Below, in pieces: positions 23,534-35,006 of a stretch of DNA of 64,000 bases. Where the stretch lies: assembly GCA_963693305.1 (NCBI GenBank), contig OY855915.1, forward strand, positions 3,230,495-3,294,494, read 5' to 3'. This DNA is from Meandrina meandrites. Lineage: Eukaryota > Cnidaria > Anthozoa > Scleractinia > Meandrinidae. Position 1 is the first letter of the stretch. Each line of letters opens with the position of its first letter. Both the position numbers and the translations under genes were made by a program. The notes under the pieces were generated by a model. It worked only from the letters and a program-made list of their open reading frames with translations, was not told the DNA's origin and made no database searches.

Positions 23534-23945
23534 TGAACAGACGTTTTGAACATGAAACCTCACCTAACTTTTAATCAAACTTGTGAACATTGAAAACCGA
23601 CGCTTTCAACATAAAATCTCGCTGAACGTTTTATTCAAACTTATAGACATTCGAACCGACGCGCTTTTAACATAAAGCCTCGCTTAACTTTTTATTCAAA
23701 CTTTTGAACATTCCAACCGACGCCCTTAGAACATGAAACCTCGCTTAACTTTTTATGCAAACTTGTGAACCGACGCTTTGAACATGAAACCTCGCTTAAC
23801 CTGCGAGCGTGTGAACCGATGCATTGAACAATGAGAACAATGAACCGCCCTCGAACATGAAACCTGGCCTTTTTATTCATACTTGTGAAAAAAGGCCCCC
23901 GACTGACTGGATCCGATTTAGCCCGAGTGCAATTTGGCGACTGTT
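23534..23945 (+). repeat. Decayed tandem repeat of about 60 bp
   Basis: About six degenerate units each contain AACCGACGC, GAACATGAAACCTCGC and TTTTTATTCAAACTTGTG words. The last 110 bases (GAACAATGAACCGCCCTCG onward) are repeated directly at 25843-25960. The unit-2 copy, 48014-48455, has an extra unit. Confidence 0.7.
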
Positions 23946-24204
23946 TAAATTGTCCTATTAACAGTTCGTCGATCGCGATGGTAACAAGTTTCACTTTTAT
24001 TTACAGACAACTAACCGATGCCGAATTCAATTTTCGTGTTCAGTTTGAAGCTTGTTACTTTAGTTAAAAGCAAAGATATATAGTATAAATATTCCGATGT
24101 GCTCTGATTCTGAAACAGATGTGTATCTTGTTTTGGCCCAGAGCCCAAAACCCGAGGAGGCATCATTGTAGTCCGCGCGTATATAGACTATTTAACAATT
24201 AGAC

Positions 24205-24236
<32 letters not shown>

Positions 24237-24238
<2 letters not shown>

Positions 24239-24374
24239 TAGTATCACCCAACTAGTCGGACAGAAAAAGCAATAATAAAGTTAGCAAATACAAGTTGAAA
24301 AAAGATTTATTTGAGAATAAAACGAAAGAAAGCGTCACAAATTTCGCTACTCGATGACTATTACTAATAGTCCT

Positions 24375-24420
<46 letters not shown>

Positions 24421-24436
24421 GTTGGGTGATACTAAA
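24237..24436. mobile_element. MITE of 200 bp
   Basis: The ends TTTAGTATCACCCAACTAGT and the exact complement ACTAGTTGGGTGATACTAAA define the element. A hairpin (CAATTAGACCC paired with GGGTCTAATTG, 24197-24235) abuts its left end and may belong to it. The unit-2 copy is 48747-48945. It is non-coding. Confidence 0.75.
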
Positions 24437-26258
24437 TATATATAGTATATATATACCAGACAAAATCTCGACTTGGCCAAAGGGGGACCGCAAGTAGTAT
24501 CGGTAGGTGTGATAAAATGCCCGCAAGTAGTATCGCTAGGTGTGATAAAATTTCCTGTACGGTGATTGGTCAGTGATGACGTAAGATGAACCATGATTGG
24601 GTGATGATGACAAACCACGTGCAAAAATCACAACAATAGTCAACAAACGACGCTTGCAAACGTTGATTGCAGTTGGGTTGCTGCAGTTTCCTTCGGGTTT
24701 CCTTCGAGCTTTATTGATTTCACAAGGTCTAGAAGCCGAAACTTACGCAATTGATACGATCAAAAACAAGAATAGTACGTATTGGTCTAGAAATTTCTCT
24801 TGTTAGCGCGTTACGAGCAGCTCTCGTTCGCTCGCAGGATTGACAGACTCAATCCGAAATCGAGATTTGTCAGACACAAATCACACTTTACACGAGGGGT
24901 TTGAAAGACTCAGGCCACAACCAAGATATAAAGTTAGCAGCTGCGATAAGTTCAAAAAGAGTTAAAGAAGGAAAGTTTTTAAAAGATACCGTGAGCATTG
25001 AAACTCGCAGAGAAGTGAGAAAGTTTTCACTTGAGACACATGTATAACTACTAAACTAGCCAGCTGTCGATCCAGTGTTTTCGGCTTTTAGGCGGAACAT
25101 CATATAACATTAAATAAAAAAACTCAAGTGGTAGAAATAAGATATAAAAGACTCGATCAGTCTTCAGGCATTTAAGTAAAATTTGTAACTGAGACTTGTC
25201 GAGAAGGAAAGAGAATTCAAAAGAGTTCTTGAGATAATCAAATCTCACGGCAGGCGCTTCTATTGACAGAGGTGAGAAATCTTTTGGCATCCGTTTCGAG
25301 CTCCGCTGTCAAGTTTGTCATTGTTGCTTGAGCTCCCAGTCCCAATATATTGAAACAAAAAATCTGAAAACAGCTGATCCTAACTGGTAGTTTTAAAACG
25401 TTTGAATTTGAATATTACCGAAGTTTATCCTCGCTGAGATCACTCATTACCAGATTACAGCAAAAAAGCAAAATGATCTCAGAAAGTTGGGGACGCGTTC
25501 GTGTAATTACATTTACGTGTTATTAGTCATTCAGAATTTTTTCATAGTTTGACTTTGTTTTACTTATCTACTTGGCTTCAACACTTCATAATAAAAGTTT
25601 GTTTTAAATGGCACGTCCTCGTCCCATGATCTTAAAAAGAGAAGGCCAGAAACAAGTGATACTTTGTGAGCAGAACACGAGAAAAATTAGTGTTTTCTTC
25701 TGAATTGTCGCAAGACTGTTGAAAACAGAAACCTGATTTTCAATCAATTAAGAACATAGAATAGCCAAAATATCAAGCGAAATAATTGACTGAGAAAAAA
25801 AAATGCGGGGGCAGCTGTAGTGTTAACTATACCTAGTATTGGGAACAATGAACCGCCCTCGAACATAAAACCTGGCCTTTTTATTCATACTTGTGAAAAA
25901 AGGCCCCCGACTGACTGGATCCGATTTAGCCCGAGTGCAATTTGGCGACACCGAACGCGAAAATCTCTAAGAATGGACAACAAAAGCTTCATTGTGTAAG
26001 TAAGTAAGAAAGTGCTTGTATTGGGGTGAATGCTCATGTGCGTGCATGTGCGTATGTTTTTTAAGCTTGCTCGTACTTGTAAAATTTAAACTGATTATTC
26101 TTTATTAGACCACTATGACAAATTTACCCAGTTATTTAGGAGTACATAATATTTGTATTCGGATTTTTAAATAGCACTGTTGCATGTGCTAGTATCTTCG
26201 AAAAAAGACAGAATTAAAGAATTAAACAAGAGCCAAGCTTCCTTTTTAAGAGGCAACA
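24437..26258. other. Spacer between the convergent peptide genes
   Basis: Two direct copies of a 34-bp phrase with GTAGTATCGGTAGGTGTGAT lie at about 24491-24560, and a 115-bp partial copy of the 60-bp repeat lies at 25843-25960. The 69- and 79-codon open frames at 24597 and 25051 are kept in unit 2, but the whole region is nearly identical there, so this is not evidence of coding. The unit-2 match is 48946-50768. Confidence 0.5.
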
Positions 26259-26945
26259 TTTATTTCTAAATGACAAACACAACTTAAATCAGTCCATTCA
26301 TCCGTGGACTTAAATGATGCCTCATTCAGTTCCTTGACCTGCGGTACCTACTCCCAGAAGTGGACACAATAGCCATTCTTACTGTTTGACAAAAAAAAAA
26401 GAAAAAACAAGCAAATTAACAGTGCGAGGGAAAACATCATCTTTATCTACAGATAGCCTGTGTTCAGAAGAACGTGACTCGTGACTGTTGTTGTGTTACA
26501 TTTTCTAAAATATATGAGTGACAGGAGTCGAAATTGACTTTGTAAATTCTAGCAGTTCGCGCCTTTTTTCCAGGAGACGAGTTTTTTAGTCGCATCGGGT
26601 CGTTTCGATTCAGTTTAATATTTTCACTGTGCTGCTATTCCTAAATTAAATGTTGAGTTATATGGAGTTCGTTTCATCGTCCCAACAGCCTGTTCAGGAC
26701 GCTTAGCAGAAAGGCATGCTATGCACGCAGAAGCGTGAGTGTAGAAGCACGTTTACGCGAGCGATAAGCAGAAAATATACTCTTTATATTTTGAGGTCAT
26801 CCTGCCTTCTTTATGGTCTTTTTATTTGGGATAGTTGAGTTAATGCAGAGCAAATAATTCTTTGGAAGTGCTCCATTGCCAGTGATTGTAGGGCGGCCAG
26901 AGTAATTTACAACTTGTCCGGTAATTTACAACTATACCCCGCGAT

Positions 26946-27440
26946 ATGCCATCTGCAGAAGTCTACCAGTATACCAAATGGAGCACACTAAACTACTTAC
27001 ACAAACTCTGGCTTATTAAACTATTTTACAGGGTGGTTACCAGTGAAGCACCTGCTGCGTTGTCTGACTTAGCAAACAATGCTTGTGTGACTTACAGCCT
27101 CAGAAGGAGCAATAAGATCATTGTCCCTAGATTTAACTCGTACTTTGTTAAAAATTCAATTGGCCAAAGAGGTGCCATCTTTACGCTGTTTCTATATATT
27201 ATAGGCCCAGTCAGATCAGTCTCTCCGCAGACATTACCACGAATTTAAATGTAACTTACTGTTATATATAATGGTTAAGTTTTATAGATATTATCCAATG
27301 TAATGTAGTATATGGCAACAATATCAGTAATTCATTAGTTTAGCACACGACCTCGCAAGCATTGTGCTTAAAATCTAATCGTGTTTTAATAAAGGCTGTC
27401 ATGATGATGATGCTGATGATGATGATGATGATGATGTCTT
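26946..27440 (+). pseudogene. LINE 3' end fragment with GAT-repeat tail
   Basis: A 100-codon frame (26946-27248) shows YLHKLWLIKLFYRVVTSEAP, then the YSLRRSNKIIVPRF and GAIFTLFLY motifs. This is the usual C-terminal tail of CR1/L2-like and Jockey-like LINE ORF2 proteins in invertebrates (YSLR..., VPR..., S...RGA.WN). It is followed by a 3' UTR-like stretch and (GAT)n at 27402-27436. It lies inside intron 3 of peptide gene copy 2, on the opposite strand. The unit-2 copy is 51461-51948. Confidence 0.7.
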
Positions 27441-27835
27441 TCTGTTTTCTTTTCTTGCGCTTGCTATTTTGTTTGTGTTATCCCGGTTTACATGGGCGAC
27501 GCAACTGACGACGTAAGCATAACCACAACTCAAGAAATAGAATATCCTTCCATTTTCTTGGGCTTGTTTCTATACTTGCGTTGTGATTCACATGTGTAAA
27601 CCAAGCTAGCAGAGATCGTCAAGTTAACAGAAGTCGTCGTGCCGGTGTAGACGTAGTTTGCTAGTGCTTACATCGTACGAGTTTAACAGCCCTTAATAGC
27701 AGACTGTAAGCTAGAGTACATTCATTTAAGGTTATGGAACAGGTTCGCGAGTGCTTTGCGCAAAACCATTCTCACGGGCATGTATTTTTAGGAAAATGCC
27801 TTAACCATCATTTTTAAGCCTACAGAACCAAGAAC

Positions 27836-28435
27836 GACGTGAAAATATTTTTAATTTGCGAAATTAAATATTATACGAGCTGCGATTAGTAGAGTGTAAA
27901 AAGAGCGATCCAAAACTATTGAGTGAAGACAATCAAGAATATTATAGGTTGTAGACATTCTCTTTGTCCAAGGCTCAGGTTTGTACGGTATTCCGTACTC
28001 GAGTTATCCGTCAAAATGTTCCATTGAAATTTGCAGAGCACAGTATGCAAACGCTATGTTGGTGCCCATGCAGAGGGACACCAATATGGCGGCCGGAAAT
28101 CAATGAAAACATCTGGAATTCACTTCTGCTATAAAAGACAGTCATACAACTCTCATGAACAAGTAAATATTCACATAAACACTTCTCGAAAAACCTCAAC
28201 TGTTCAGATTGTTAAACATCACAGGATGAGGCATTTTTTTTTTAAGCATACGTACGTGATAGCCTTGTGGCGTGAAATTCTGAAATTCAAAATGGTCTAT
28301 CTTAAAGACGGCGGCTGCTATCGAGTTAAAAACCTTCAACAAGATATATTAAGAATGTCTAATAGCCAGTGAAGGATAAAAACGCAGGGGTCTTGCTTTT
28401 TTGGGATTTGGATGACGTCACGTGAAAACCAAGAA
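27836..28435 (-). mobile_element. MITE-like element in intron 3 of copy 2
   Basis: Its right end is the complement of TTCTTGGTTTTCACGTGACG. Inner blocks (ATGGCGGCC, CCTGAGCCTTGGACAAAG) resemble the insertion at 22179-22767. The left end is not clear and is placed by eye. The + strand peptide gene copies lack it. The unit-2 copy is about 52346-52946. Confidence 0.45.
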
Positions 28436-29734
28436 TGAAACAAGAATTCTCCGGCGGAATCTACCCCTTCAAGCGCGCGCATTAGTGATGTCAACGTACC
28501 ACATTAGTACAGGAGGACACACATTCGGTACGAGCTCTTTTTACCGGCTGTGAAAAAGAAAAAAAAAACACTATTATCCACCGAAGCAACGTGTTTAGCG
28601 AGTGTTGCAATCAGGTTCTTTAGAAGCGCCTTGTTGGCTATCGTCTTTTCATATCAAAAGAGTGTGAGTTGATTGTTCACCTCTATTTTAGACGAAAGAT
28701 TTCTTGTAATATATAGCCACGCTGGTGAACAAAAAACCTCCCAAAACAAAACACGGCAGTCCAAGCGAAGTGGAATGAATTGCACTCTCAGGTATTAAAT
28801 TCTTTTCTTTATTTATGTATTTTCTTTTTATATTTATATATTTGAATCGACAATGAATAACATACATATTGTTATAGTGGTGGCTGATGTGATCTGTCGA
28901 ATAACAAAATCATTTGTGTTTAATCGTTTAACGTCAATTGACTTCATCGTAAGAAGTATAGTCTTTGGTTGCTGACTATTTTATGCTTTAATTCCCTTTT
29001 CATCTTTGTAACGTAATTATCACATCGGCTGAATTTACTTCCATTTTAACCTTGTTGTCGTCATTGATGTCTTTTTTACTGGAAAAGATAAAAACGATTT
29101 TAAAGAAAGAATGCTTCGAGCTGAAAGTATCTTAACAAAATATAGACAAAACTAGAATCCAAAATACGTTTCTTGCCATTGAAAACATTGCTTGTGATAT
29201 CATCATCCCGAGAATAACCCTCACCTCTCGTAAACAGAAACACGAGAGCTTCCCTTAAACAGACAGTGCCCTGCCAAGATATCAAAATTTATTTTCACAA
29301 AATTCTTCTTGCTTTGCCAAATGCCACCAAATATGCACCTTAATTGGATTAAGTGTTTCCATAGAACAAACGATAACAGTTGGTTTAAAAATAAATGCAG
29401 GATTATAAGAATAAAAGTAGATTAAAGTTCTTCAAATTCGGCTTCGTGATATCAGTCAAAAATTCAAACTTGCCATTCTAGGTGGTCAGGAATTCGTCTC
29501 TCTAGTTTATATTTCTTTGCTTTCATTAATTTTTGGATTGTTTTCTTCATATTTCAGATAACTAAACAAGCTCCTGTCCATGACAAACGGACACATCAGT
29601 TAGTCAGCTGGGTTATTGATATATCGTCATCATTTTTAATAATAGAGCGTGCTGTTTGTTTCTTACGTTTTCGGCATGGCAGAAGCAGTCAACAGGCAAA
29701 TGGCAAAGACGAAGACAGCAGATCCTTGTTTCAT

Positions 29735-30111
29735 CGTGAAGCTCTCTGAGTTTCACTATAAAAAGGAAGTTAGTGGATTACATATCATCTGAAAGTCAAT
29801 ATCTGTAGCTTTAAAACTCCCTATAAATGTAGCTTCCTCCTGGACGTCATAAGAGCAGATTTTAAACTGTTTGTACATACCTAGAAGCGATCCAAACTCG
29901 TCAATTATGCACCTAAAATACAAAATAATGCAATTTTATTTCATATCTGCTTTTAGGCCGTGTCTAAATTCTGTTGCAATTCGCAGGGTGACTCCCTATA
30001 GCTTAGGAGTCATGCAGGCGCTCACACTATCTTAGATGACTTTCACGTATTATTTTTACAAAATAGATCTGTTGGTAGAATTTAACCTTAAAATATACGA
30101 ATTTGCGTAAT
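29735..30111. other. 5' flank of copy 2 and end of inner arm
   Basis: The minus-strand ATG at 29734 is preceded by the same acceptor-like CTAAC/TATAG arrangement as in copy 1. The inverted homology with 16012-16406 ends near 30072 (AAATAGATCTG). Nothing coding is seen. Confidence 0.5.
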
Positions 30112-30354
30112 ATTGGGAAAGTGAGCCATAGCCCCGAGCGAGCCCTAGCCTGTTCCTGGCGTTCGGTTAATGGGGAGCAGCGCGAAAAAAAACAAACGAA
30201 CTCCTGCTCTGCAAAAAAACAAACGAATTTCTTCCTCCTACAATTCTACTATTTTATTTTTAATCCAAAGCAAATTGTAAATTATTTAATTAATATTTTA
30301 CTTTTTAAAATTGTCAAGCGCCTTTGGACTTATGGAAATGGCGCTATGTAAATG

Positions 30355-30393
<39 letters not shown>

Positions 30394-30412
30394 GTTATTA
30401 TTATTATTACAA
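30112..30412 (+). repeat. LINE/SINE-like 3' end with (ATT)n
   Basis: The phrase CGCCTTTGGACTTATGG, then GGCGCTATGTAAATGATTATT, followed by about 19 ATT repeats (30352-30411) is the typical 3' end of L2-type elements and the SINEs that borrow it. In unit 2 (57768-58041) the microsatellite is ATTGTT-based and shorter, so the tail has turned over since duplication. Confidence 0.6.
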
Positions 30413-31041
30413 TAAGCCTTACGGATTACAATGTGTCATATGTTCAAAATTCACCTCTTACGCGAATAGTTCTCAAACCTCTGCCACCTTCAGGCAGTTT
30501 TGGAGTGAGTATTCTTTTCAGCTTCGCTGCTTCGGGAATTCATTCACGATAAAATTTACAAGTTTGCATTTCCAAAGCGAGGATTGGTGGTGAAACTAAC
30601 CAGTCTGGCGTAAACATAACGGCTTTTAATGCGTAGTCGGGAAAGTATACTTCGAATTATAACGAAACGACTTACAACGCACCATTGCGCCAGTGTACTA
30701 AGAGTAGTTATTTATTTGACTGTAACGTTTACATGTGTAAACGTTATGCACAGGATCTGATTAAAAAAGAAAAGGGAAGAGAATTAGGCGGGTAAAAAAC
30801 TCGATGAAAAAAAATAATAAATTGCCTCTAATCGTATGTTCGCGAAAGGTTCTGAAAGGAATTGGTTATTTATTTAAAAAAAGACAGCTATCGTTCTATA
30901 TGTAAACGATTTTAAAAGTACGTAGAATAAATTCACTTATCAGTGAATTATACTGGTGTCCGCTATAGAAAGTGTTCTTTCATGTGTAGTGAATCGACTT
31001 CGACTAGTAGCGAAACGACCGTAGACCGCAGTCAGTGATGT
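30413..31041. other. Non-coding link to the inverted outer arm
   Basis: A short hairpin, AACGTTTACATGTGTAAACGTT, lies at about 30723-30745, and the GCGGGTAAAAAACTCGATG word recurs near 30789. No gene is seen. The unit-2 match is about 58042-58680. Confidence 0.4.
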
Positions 31042-32279
31042 GTCTTCTTGGAGCCCGCACGTCGTTTCGCTGCAGAGTCGTTTCTCTGGAAGTCGTTTCG
31101 CTACAACCTGAAATTGTTCTCTCGTTGTTCTCGCTAAAACTTGATGTCGTTTCGTTTTCAATTCATTCTGTTTAGATTCATTCTGTTTAGATCCGATTCA
31201 TTGTTTTCAATTCATTCTGTTTAGATCCGGGTTAGAATTCAACTGCGCGAAAGATCGCATTCTGAAATGGTTTGAGAAATTTTGTCCGCCGCAAAAGAAA
31301 TATACTTTCAGTACATAAAAGAAACCCAATCTAATGAGAAAAAGATACATACTTTCTAAAGTTGCCGACAAGAAATTTACTTTTTGTGCAAAAGGTGCTT
31401 TCACGCATCACACAGTAAAATTAATTCGCTTGGCACTCTCTCTGGCAAATGTTAATAATTGTCGAAAACTGCGTAGCGTCTTTTATGCTAAGAATAATTG
31501 TTAATGTTTCTTAATGACGCTAAATGGCGGTATAAAATGCACCGACGTTTCGGCAATACTGCCTTCTTCAGGGTGGCATCTGAAGAAGGCAGTATTGCCG
31601 AAACGTCGGTGCATTTTATACCGCCATTTAGCGTCATTAAGAAACATTAACAATTATTTTTAGTCTCAAATGTTCCCGAGTTTTTAAACTACGTGAAACT
31701 GGGGAAGTCCATAGCTTTGTAGAGAAATTTGCAATTAGGTATAAACAGTAAGAAAAAGGAACAATTTGAGTTCAATCAAGTAGCATAGATAAAAAAAAAT
31801 ATTGCTGTTATATATCTTGTTCACTCACCTCGTTAATCACCTCTCGAAGAAATAAAATACAATGATTGGTCACGTCTGGGTGAATAAATCACAAAGCACC
31901 AGACGATAATTGTTTTTCGATAATAGTTTAACTGAGCATAAAGTAGGGGCGATATGGTTTCCCAGGTGGCCATTTCAAGCAAGAGTAAAAAAGCACGATT
32001 CATTTTACTGATATTAAATCTATGAAGTTACTTTGCTCTGTAGGTAGTAGTTTTTCGCTCTTTCTAGCAAATACCATGGTATACATGACTTTGGTATAAA
32101 TGACCTCGCTCAGTGTACAAAATTACCTACATTTTTGCTCATAAAAAATTCACAAGCAGATAAAAACTCACGATTAAAAGTTAACAATACAAGTTGACAA
32201 TTGCATGTGATAAATATTTCGTGGCTAGTCGGACGCAGCGCTTCGTCCCCGTTAATAGACTCTTAACAGCCATTTTCTG
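31042..32279 (-). repeat. Outer-arm repeat, inverted third copy
   Basis: This is the reverse complement of 9761-10792 and 12216-13205, including the GTAGCGAAACGAC tract, ATACCATGGTAT and CCTCGTTAATCACCTCTCG. It is interrupted by the palindrome at 31493-31658. The unit-2 copy, about 58680-60000, retains about 60 bases (59513-59577) that unit 1 has lost. Confidence 0.75.
31493..31658. repeat. 166-bp near-perfect palindrome
   Basis: Arms of about 78 bp start AATAATTGTTAATGTTTC and are separated by a loop of about 10 bases (GGGTGGCATC). Each arm holds CTGAAGA, a GGCA-GTAT-TGCC stem and GAAACGTCGG. The unit-2 counterpart is 59146-59313, with several mismatches. This is a foldback or retroelement terminal hairpin, not a terminator. 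Confidence 0.75.
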
Positions 32280-33557
32280 TTCAGTTTTTTTGAACGGTTG
32301 ATAGTTCTACTAGTAACAAAATACCGGTTTTCAGTGTCCATTTCTTACAAACACCTGAGATCATTGTTTTCTCTTGTATACAAGTGAATTGTGGATAATT
32401 GCGCCAGTGTAATAAGTGTAGTTATTTATTTGACTAATGTTTACACGTTTAAACATTAGGACGTCCACAGTCCACGACATCGATAATTACATCGCCTCTT
32501 TTCTGTTGTTATTTTCGGTCTGTCCGTGGGGAATGGGTACAAATATGTTGTTAAACCGCTGGCTGATATGATAAGGCTCATTTCTGTGAAAACTCTTCGA
32601 AACTCAAAATGGACGATTTTTAGCGAATTTTTCGCCCTGTTACTTGTGTATTTCGCGTCGGCCTTTTAACTATGGCGTCGCCATATGTTCAGCGTGAAAT
32701 GTTCTAGCGAAATTATTCGAAATTTCGGCTGCAGAGACGACTGATTTGGCTTTTGTGGACAAAGACGATCTCCCTGTTTCGTTCCTTCGTGCTGTCCACT
32801 GGATTCTGACAACGAATTCACGCTCTGTTGTCGATAGTAGCGAAGAAGAACAATCTGCTGATAAATGCGGTGAAGAAAGCGATGGCAGCGAGGACATTGA
32901 GGAACGTGAGTACTCAAATTTGATGCGGTCATCCGTGATTTGAACTCGACAAGACAAAAACTTCATGAATGGGTTCGTACAAGACCCCGCGACAAGAGTA
33001 GAAATGGAAAACAACAGCAGTTATCATAAATATTTTGTTCTGTTATTCACTGATATTGTTTACCAGCTGGATTTGAATGTGACCACTCGGTTAGAACGCC
33101 GAAAACTGTTTCTTGATCGTATAAATTCATGAATACTCAAAAGATTTGCATTATTTGTTACTGTTCGGTTCTAAAGACATTTCTTGACAGACATAGCAAT
33201 TGATATTAGCATGATTAGGAGAAACTAATGTACCAAAAAAATGTTGTTATCCAAAACGCGACCATCCTCGGAAACCCAGGGCTTCAACGGGGACGGGACG
33301 GGAAGGGAGAGACTAGGAGCGAAACGCGACCAGTTTTGAAGAAAGAAAATCGTTTCATTTGCATTTCTCGATTTTTCATATTTTTTCTTTAAGACAGATT
33401 AACTTCATTCTAGCACTAGAAAAAAGTCCAGGATCTCTTCTGTTTAAAAATGTACGGGTTTATGGGGATTTATCGTACTAAAAGAAATTTACAGTGGAAA
33501 AACTTGTGTCATAGAAAATGTTGAAAAAAAAAAACCTCCCCCCCAGTCCCCGAGGGG
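32280..33557. other. Right end of unit 1
   Basis: This contains a possible old exon at 32735-32905, then non-coding DNA ending in an A/C-rich tract (33520-33545). A hairpin around ACACGTTTAAACATTAGG lies near 32440. It is matched at 59996-61270 in unit 2. Confidence 0.4.
32735..32905 (+). other. Possible exon of unknown, acidic protein
   Basis: An open stretch between CTGCAG (acceptor-like) and GAAC|GTGAGT (good donor) encodes a DKDDLPVSFLRAV segment and then a serine/glutamate-rich run. The unit-2 copy at 60449-60619 keeps the frame and both sites, with a few substitutions. No family is recognised and no partner exon was found, so it may be the remains of a transposon-encoded protein. Confidence 0.2.
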
Positions 33558-35006
33558 TTAGGCACATTTTCTGATTAAAAAAGAACAGGGAAGAGATAGG
33601 CGGGTAAAAGACTTGATGGAAGAAAATGACATTGCCTCTTTAATCGTATGTTCGCGAAAGGTTTTGAAAGGAACTGATTATTTATTTAAAAAAAACAGCT
33701 ATTTGTTATATATGTTGTGGTCCAATTTTATCCTTGTTTCAAATTTTATTCTCCTTTGTTTCAAACTCATTATCATACATTATCACACCCAAAAATTGAA
33801 AAGTCAAAACATATTTCTTTAAAAACAGTTAATGTCAAGCTAAAGTGCTTTGGAGAGAATACTTAAGATAACAGGCGTACATTTGTATGGAAATGATTTT
33901 CATGTGGCGCGCGCTAATTATTTTACCCATTACAAGACACGAAAACACGAAAAGAAAGGAGACCAATGTCGAAATAATACTCATGTGGCGCGTCCTAAGT
34001 ATTTTACCTTTACAAGACCCGTAAAAAAAGGAGACCAAGGTTAGTTATCTGAAGAAAGAGAGTCCTAACTATAACCGGATCACTTAGTTTTGTGAAGAGA
34101 GTATTTTTAGCGGCTTTCTTTGCTTGTAGGTATACTAATTAGTTATGTGACCATTTAGAAGCACTTAGTATAAGTAATAAAAACAGTTAATGTCAAGCTA
34201 AAATGCGTTTGAGAGAATACTTTTGTATCGAAATGATTTTCATGTGGCGCGTGCTAATTATTTTACCCATTACAAGGCACGACGACGCGAAAAGAAAGGA
34301 GACCAATGTCGAAATAATTCTCATATGGCGCGTGCTAAGTAATTTACCTTTTTCAAGACACGAAAAGAAAGGAAACCAATGAAAGAAAGTATTTTTAGGA
34401 AATTTCTGATCAGGTGATTATATATTTTCTTTGCTTGGTATAAGTAATAAAAACATTTAACATTAGGCTAAAATGCGTTTGTTTACACGCGTATAAGTCT
34501 GTATCGAAATGATTCTCATCTGGCGTGCGCTAGTTATTTTACCCATTACAAGACACGCAAAGAAAGGAGATCGATGTAAAAATAATTCTCATATGGCGCG
34601 TGCTAAGTATTTTACCCATTACAAGACACGCAAAGAAAGGAGGCCAATGTTGGTTGTCTGATAAAATAGAGTCCTAACAATAACCGAATCACTTGGTTTT
34701 GTGAAGAAAGTCTTAGCGGCTTTCTTTGCTTGTATGTTTAAGGCTGGTTACAAAAATCCATTATTGCTATTTTAATACATCTGCCGAGTAAAAAATAAAA
34801 CCTACAAATTCCGACTCATTGTTTTAAGCTTCCAGAAAAGGGCAACAGCCAAAGAGAATGTAAATATAACAATCATTGTTGCATTTTGGAACTGAAATTC
34901 AAGGGTAACGCTTAGTATGAAAAGAACGTTTAAAGTCTACAATTTAAGACAAAAAAGCAGTGATGACGAAGCGAGATTGTCAGTTGTTACCTGGGAAGAT
35001 AATTGG

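Larger units (their letters stand above)
26379..29734 (-). pseudogene. Secreted cysteine-rich peptide precursor, copy 2 (broken)
   Basis: The exons on the minus strand are 29667-29734, 29039-29078, 28500-28547 and 26381 downward. The signal peptide and the acidic propeptide are intact, ending in K-R at residues 39-40. Exon 3 is 48 nt instead of 65 nt in its closest relative (copy 4): a 17-bp deletion near 28519. The resulting phase puts TAA at the first bases of exon 4 (26379-26381). The predicted product keeps only two cysteines after the processing site. Exon 4 sequence and AATAAA remain downstream. It is probably a recent pseudogene, unless splicing differs. Confidence 0.65.
4388..33557. 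repeat. Tandem array unit 1 (about 29 kb)
   Basis: Homology between units starts at TTAGGCACAT (4388) and recurs at 33558 and 61271. The order of all landmarks is the same in the next unit: 9349 matches 36062 and 62988, 13541 matches 40196, 20615 matches 45686, 26946 matches 51461, and 33613 matches 61326. Unit 1 carries private insertions at 4824-7140, 7818-8734, 14555-14917, 17816-19102 and 22179-22767. DNA left of 4388 is not repeated in this way, so 4388 is the left edge of the array. The unit contains one convergent pair of cysteine-rich peptide genes. Confidence 0.9.

Noticed and set aside
23066..23945. Regular repeats resembling a CRISPR array
   Set aside because: The 173-bp and 60-bp units are contiguous tandem repeats without conserved short repeats and unique spacers, in a eukaryotic context.
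25051..25290. 79-codon minus-strand frame identical in both units
   Set aside because: The whole 24.4-26.2 kb block is nearly identical in unit 2, so identity gives no support; no domain, splice sites or tail were seen.
30324..30593. Tyrosine- or isoleucine-rich frames at the ATT microsatellite
   Set aside because: They are translations of (ATT)n and change completely in unit 2, where the tail is ATTGTT.
32670..33014. 114-codon minus-strand serine-rich frame
   Set aside because: It is antisense to a plus-strand stretch with good splice sites. Both are weak, and the plus reading is slightly better supported.
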